Positions 13,959 through 16,269 of a stretch of DNA of 16,269 nucleotides are shown piece by piece. Every line of letters starts with the position of its first letter. Position 1 is the stretch's first letter. The stretch covers positions 1-16,269 of the forward strand of contig JBCCFD010000138.1 of assembly GCA_039029915.1 (NCBI GenBank). The letters run 5' to 3'. The position numbers and the translations under genes are program-made. The notes under the pieces are model-generated. The model saw nothing but the letters and a program-made list of their open reading frames with translations, did no database searches and was not told the origin of the DNA. The DNA comes from QQUD01 sp039029915 (GTDB taxonomy: Bacteria; Chloroflexota; Anaerolineae; Promineifilales; Promineifilaceae).

Positions 13959-15416
13959 ATGAAATTATTCTTGATGTCTATTTGCGTAATTTTTCTACTG
14001 GGATGCCAACGGCCGTTTCCGACAGACAGTCAGTCAGTTGATCAGGTAGCCAGTGAGTCAGCAGGTCAGCAGGTCAGCAGGTCAGCAGGTCAGCAGGTCA
14101 GCCCAATTAGCACACCAACTCTCCAGTCTACAAATCAACAAATCAAGCAATCAACCAACACCCCAACGCCTCAGCCCACCAGCACGCCCATCCCGCCAAC
14201 TGAAACCCCCTTCTACAGCGGCATCCCATCAACACCGTGCGGCCAAACGCTCCCGCTCAACCACGCCTTCGACAGCGCTCAGGACGGATCCACCGCTTCC
14301 CCATCTCCAATTACCCAATTACCCAATACCCCAACCGCCGCCCTTGAGAACCTCCAAACCCTCGCCCCTGATATCGTCTGGCCTGCTATCGAGCAGATGA
14401 TTGAGCATCCAGAAACGGTTGGTTTGGCTATTTTTCAGCTTGGGAATGAAGCAAACGGGGTTTATCTCAACGCTGAACAATTGATGCCCGTCGCCTCGCT
14501 GGCCAAAACAATCACGCTTGCCGCTTACGCAGAGGCGGTTGTTGCAGGAGAGCTAAATCCAAACACGGCCGTTTCCCTCGAAACGCTTGAAGATTACTAT
14601 CTGCCAAACTTTGATCTTGGTGCTCATCCCCGCGCTCTGCGTGAACTGCATGAAAATGAACGACTCTTGAATAATGAAACGGCCGTTTCTCTTGAGGATG
14701 TGGCTTGGATGATGATGCGACACAGCTCAAACGCGGCGGCGGATTATTTGCACCGCTTACTGGGACAGGAACGGATTGAAGCAACGGCCGTGTCTCTTGG
14801 CTTCACCACCCACGGTGCGCCCTGCACCTTCTTGGGTCAGTTTTTGGCAATGGGAAATCATACCAGCGGAGGTAGCAGAACGGCCGTGAATCATTACATT
14901 GATCATCCTGACCAATACCAGCAAGAGGTCGAGCTGTTTGCAGACGCCTTTATTAACCAAGCAAGCTTCCAAGAGTCTGAATTAGCGTGGCGCAGTCGTT
15001 TTCGAGGCCCTTCGGTTGATACCCAGCGCTTATTTAGCCATGAACTAGCTCCCCAAGCCACACCGCTTGAATACGCTCAGATGATGGCTCGATTGGCCCA
15101 AAACGGACTAAATTCACCGGAAAGCAGTTTTGTAGCTCGTCGCATCATTGAGTGGCCCATGCAATTTGAGACAAACCAAGAACGGTTTACTAATTTAGGG
15201 TATAAAAATGGCTCCCTTCCTGGCATTCTCACTACAACCTACTATGCTTACCGATCCGGTGAATCTGCCCCTATTGTAATTGCCCTATTCTACAAAGACC
15301 TGCCTAATCAAACCTACCGCATCTGGCGCAGGACGCTCCCCGACGATGAGTTTGCTCGCTGGGTATTGGCAGAACCTGATGCTCTCCCCGCACTTAAGTC
15401 TGTCATCAATCCATGA
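13959..15416 (+). CDS. Lipoprotein with serine beta-lactamase/PBP-like domain
   Basis: 485 residues from ATG 13959. A lipoprotein signal ends in LLGC (Cys16). A long Ser/Gln/Thr/Pro-rich linker (about 17-130) is followed by a penicillin-recognising serine hydrolase domain resembling the class A beta-lactamase family: S180-L-A-K183 (nucleophile and base), S256-S-N258 (the SDN position), and K416-N-G418 where KTG/KSG is usual. It may act on peptidoglycan or beta-lactams outside the membrane; the KNG variant makes resistance activity doubtful. The start is uncertain: ATG 13959 has no Shine-Dalgarno sequence, while TTG 13932 has AGGAGA 13 nt upstream and would lengthen the signal peptide by nine residues. 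The linker contains an 8-bp tandem repeat and a REP-like motif. Five ACGGCCGT copies lie here, four of them Thr-Ala-Val. Confidence 0.85.
   Translation: MKLFLMSICVIFLLGCQRPFPTDSQSVDQVASESAGQQVSRSAGQQVSPISTPTLQSTNQQIKQSTNTPTPQPTSTPIPPTETPFYSGIPSTPCGQTLPLNHAFDSAQDGSTASPSPITQLPNTPTAALENLQTLAPDIVWPAIEQMIEHPETVGLAIFQLGNEANGVYLNAEQLMPVASLAKTITLAAYAEAVVAGELNPNTAVSLETLEDYYLPNFDLGAHPRALRELHENERLLNNETAVSLEDVAWMMMRHSSNAAADYLHRLLGQERIEATAVSLGFTTHGAPCTFLGQFLAMGNHTSGGSRTAVNHYIDHPDQYQQEVELFADAFINQASFQESELAWRSRFRGPSVDTQRLFSHELAPQATPLEYAQMMARLAQNGLNSPESSFVARRIIEWPMQFETNQERFTNLGYKNGSLPGILTTTYYAYRSGESAPIVIALFYKDLPNQTYRIWRRTLPDDEFARWVLAEPDALPALKSVINP
14057..14102 (+). repeat. Octanucleotide tandem repeat inside the lipoprotein gene
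   Basis: Five full copies of GTCAGCAG (14057-14096) plus six bases of a sixth. Because 8 is not a multiple of 3, the peptide repeats every 24 bases (SAGQQVSR) and gain or loss of one unit shifts the reading frame. Confidence 0.95.
14266..14287 (+). repeat. REP-like motif inside the lipoprotein linker
   Basis: CCTTCGACAGCGCTCAGGAC closely resembles the CTTCGACA-RG-YTCAG motif of the intergenic array at 3858-4115. Here it is translated as FDSAQDG within the low-complexity linker. Downstream (14308-14332) a CCAATTACC-type tandem stretch is also translated. Confidence 0.6.
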
Positions 15417-15431
15417 AAGTTTTAGCATCGT

Positions 15432-16025
15432 TTAAGGTAGATATCGAGTCATTGTATAGCCAAAACGATTTAAAAAGCGACCACTACTAGCAACCAAATC
15501 CGCATCTGGAATCGTGAAATCAAAGGCGTCAGCTAAGCGATCAATGATGCTAAATAGGAAGCAGACATAACCAGCTTCATAAACGGCCGTTTTTGACAAA
15601 CCCGCCTCAAGTAGCTCATCCATATCCGCTGGCCCCAATTGCTCAGGATGAAGCGTCAGTTTTTCAAGATACCCTAGAATAGCCCGCATTCGATTATCAA
15701 CTGGAGCAGTTCGCCAATCCTCTAGGACAGCATGCACAAGCGCTTCATCTAAACCTAACACTGCAACTGCAGTGTGATCACCTGTTCAGTAGACACATTG
15801 ATTGAGCTTTGATACAAAGGCGGCAAAAAGCTCAACCTCACCCTTTGACCACGCCGTTGCCCCCCTCAAGCCCTCCTGCAGGCAAGCCCCATACAAATCA
15901 CCAAACCACCGTTTTCGATAGGTTAAAACATGTACAGGTCCCGGGATATGGCCTAAAGACATCTTAATTGTTTGCAATCCTAACTGCTGTCCCCACGATC
16001 TGTTTTCAAAAATCGACAATCTCAT
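15432..16025 (-). CDS. AhpD-like (carboxymuconolactone decarboxylase family) selenoprotein, in-frame TGA = Sec80
   Basis: 197 residues if the TGA at 15788-15786 is read as selenocysteine. AhpD-like proteins are alkylhydroperoxidase-type thiol redox enzymes whose catalytic signature is E-x11-C-x2-C-x3-H. Here it reads E65, C77-V-Y-U80, H84, so the TGA falls exactly on the second redox cysteine and all spacings match. The same frame continues past the TGA without break to the end of the fold (SKTAVYEAGYVCFLFSIIDR, ending RYLP), so neither half is a sensible protein alone. A bacterial SECIS-like hairpin follows the TGA. ATG 16025 has GGAGG 7 nt upstream and overlaps the preceding gene's stop (ATGA). 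A stop mutation or base error is the alternative. Sec insertion would need selA-selD elsewhere in the genome; none is in this window. Confidence 0.82.
15758..15788 (-). promoter_or_regulatory. Candidate bacterial SECIS element after the recoded TGA
   Basis: On the minus strand the TGA (15788-15786) is followed after 10 nt by a perfect 7-bp stem, ACACTGC (15775-15769) with GCAGTGT (15764-15758), and a 4-nt loop AGTT. The loop G is the 19th base after the TGA and is the second loop base. This fits the bacterial SECIS model of a hairpin with a G in the first two loop positions roughly 16-37 nt from the UGA. Confidence 0.7.
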
Positions 16026-16269
16026 TTCCGCCCTCCATGAAGTAAATCCATCGTTTTTTCAAGGCGGGCCAAACCGCTTCCTAATGCCACACTGATGGTC
16101 AATTCAAACAGTTGCTCTTCACGATAGCCAGCCATTTTGAGTTGATCGATATCTTTATCTGTCACCTTGTAGGCGTGTCGGCTGACCTTGTCGATATACG
16201 GCCGTAAATCATCTGGCACAGGTAACTCAACCCGTTTTCCGCCGGCAACAGAAGCAGCATAAGCCTCAA
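16022..16269 (-). CDS. Carboxymuconolactone decarboxylase/AhpD-like protein (5' part outside window)
   Basis: The C-terminal 81 residues of a gene that begins beyond the right edge; the frame is open up to base 16269. The visible part (R-P-Y-I, then VTDKDIDQLKMAGY, then EEQLFELTISVALGSGLARLEKTMDLL) is the helical tail typical of small CMD/AhpD-like proteins. No cysteine is present in this part, so the active-site motif, if any, is upstream. An in-frame GTG exists at 16219, but the family-like residues upstream of it argue it is internal. The stop overlaps the start of the AhpD-like selenoprotein (ATGA), so the two are co-translated and may act together in peroxide or thiol chemistry. An ACGGCCGT copy reads Leu-Arg-Pro. 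Confidence 0.75.
   Translation of the reverse strand, partial: EAYAASVAGGKRVELPVPDDLRPYIDKVSRHAYKVTDKDIDQLKMAGYREEQLFELTISVALGSGLARLEKTMDLLHGGRK

Larger units (their letters stand above)
380..16205. repeat. Highly iterated palindrome ACGGCCGT, 29 dispersed exact copies
   Basis: Exact copies start at 380, 1716, 2177, 2338, 2910, 3298, 4470, 4863, 6043, 6095, 6381, 7956, 8893, 9244, 10352, 11568, 11754, 12277, 13026, 13134, 13506, 13704, 14009, 14565, 14679, 14784, 14880, 15583 and 16198. GCGGCCGT variants lie at 17 and 8936. Chance expectation for an 8-mer is about 0.25 in this length. All 29 are inside called genes, on both strands' genes. Eighteen are read as Thr-Ala-Val, eight as Arg-Pro and three as (Asn/Asp)-Gly-Arg. 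Flanks are mostly A/T, often extending the palindrome to AACGGCCGTT. Confidence 0.95.

Noticed and set aside
14057..14102. CRISPR-like array
   Set aside because: Units are 8 bp with no spacers; it is a simple tandem repeat inside a gene.
15432..15761. A separate 109-residue gene starting at GTG 15761
   Set aside because: It is the C-terminal part of the AhpD-like fold, in frame with the upstream part across one TGA, and has no start signal of its own.
15786..16025. Pseudogene by nonsense mutation
   Set aside because: The stop is TGA, exactly at a redox cysteine, with a hairpin after it and no other damage across 197 codons; recoding is the better explanation, though not proven.

Overview
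The window looks like a chromosomal segment of a Chloroflexota bacterium, probably Anaerolineae-like. The reasons are the mraZ-rsmH-ftsL-like-ftsI cluster order, a B12-dependent ribonucleotide reductase next to nrdR, Thr/Pro-rich secreted proteins, and an FLPLIL-type segment in a secreted protein, which I associate with this phylum. The phylum call is inference. No phage, transposase, tRNA, rRNA or CRISPR array was seen.

Layout. (1) 1-3772, minus strand: start of the division and cell-wall cluster, read as promoter, mraZ, rsmH, an ftsL-like gene and ftsI (cut by the left edge). A sigma70-type promoter is followed by three TGGG boxes at exact 10-bp spacing, the classical MraZ operator. A LexA-like GAAC-N4-GTTC site lies in the leader, and a heptamer-repeat hairpin fills the mraZ-rsmH gap. 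(2) 3858-4115: a noncoding array of about 111-bp degenerate repeats carrying the CTTCGACAAGCTCAG-type REP motif. (3) 4191-6679, plus: an acidic ankyrin-repeat lipoprotein, then an ECF sigma factor overlapping a cysteine-free membrane protein that is probably its anti-sigma factor. (4) 6898-10138, plus: nrdR behind a structured leader, then nrdJ, a class II reductase with an N-terminal ATP-cone. (5) 10319-11215, plus: a 56-residue peptide resembling a RiPP (lasso-type) precursor and a small two-helix zinc-ribbon membrane protein. (6) 11297-13741, minus: a secreted phospholipase D-like protein flanked by lamin-tail domains. (7) 13959-15416, plus: a lipoprotein with a serine beta-lactamase-like domain and a linker built partly from repeat DNA. 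(8) 15432-16269, minus: two overlapping AhpD/carboxymuconolactone decarboxylase-family genes.

The two strongest signals are not visible as ordinary ORFs. First, the AhpD-like gene at 15432-16025 is interrupted by an in-frame TGA exactly where the second redox cysteine of CxxC belongs. A 7-bp hairpin with a G in its loop follows the TGA, so the gene is best read as a selenoprotein (Cys77-Val-Tyr-Sec80). Second, the 8-bp palindrome ACGGCCGT occurs 29 times in 16.3 kb, about a hundredfold more than chance. All copies lie inside coding regions, mostly read as Thr-Ala-Val, much like HIP1 of cyanobacteria but with a different sequence.
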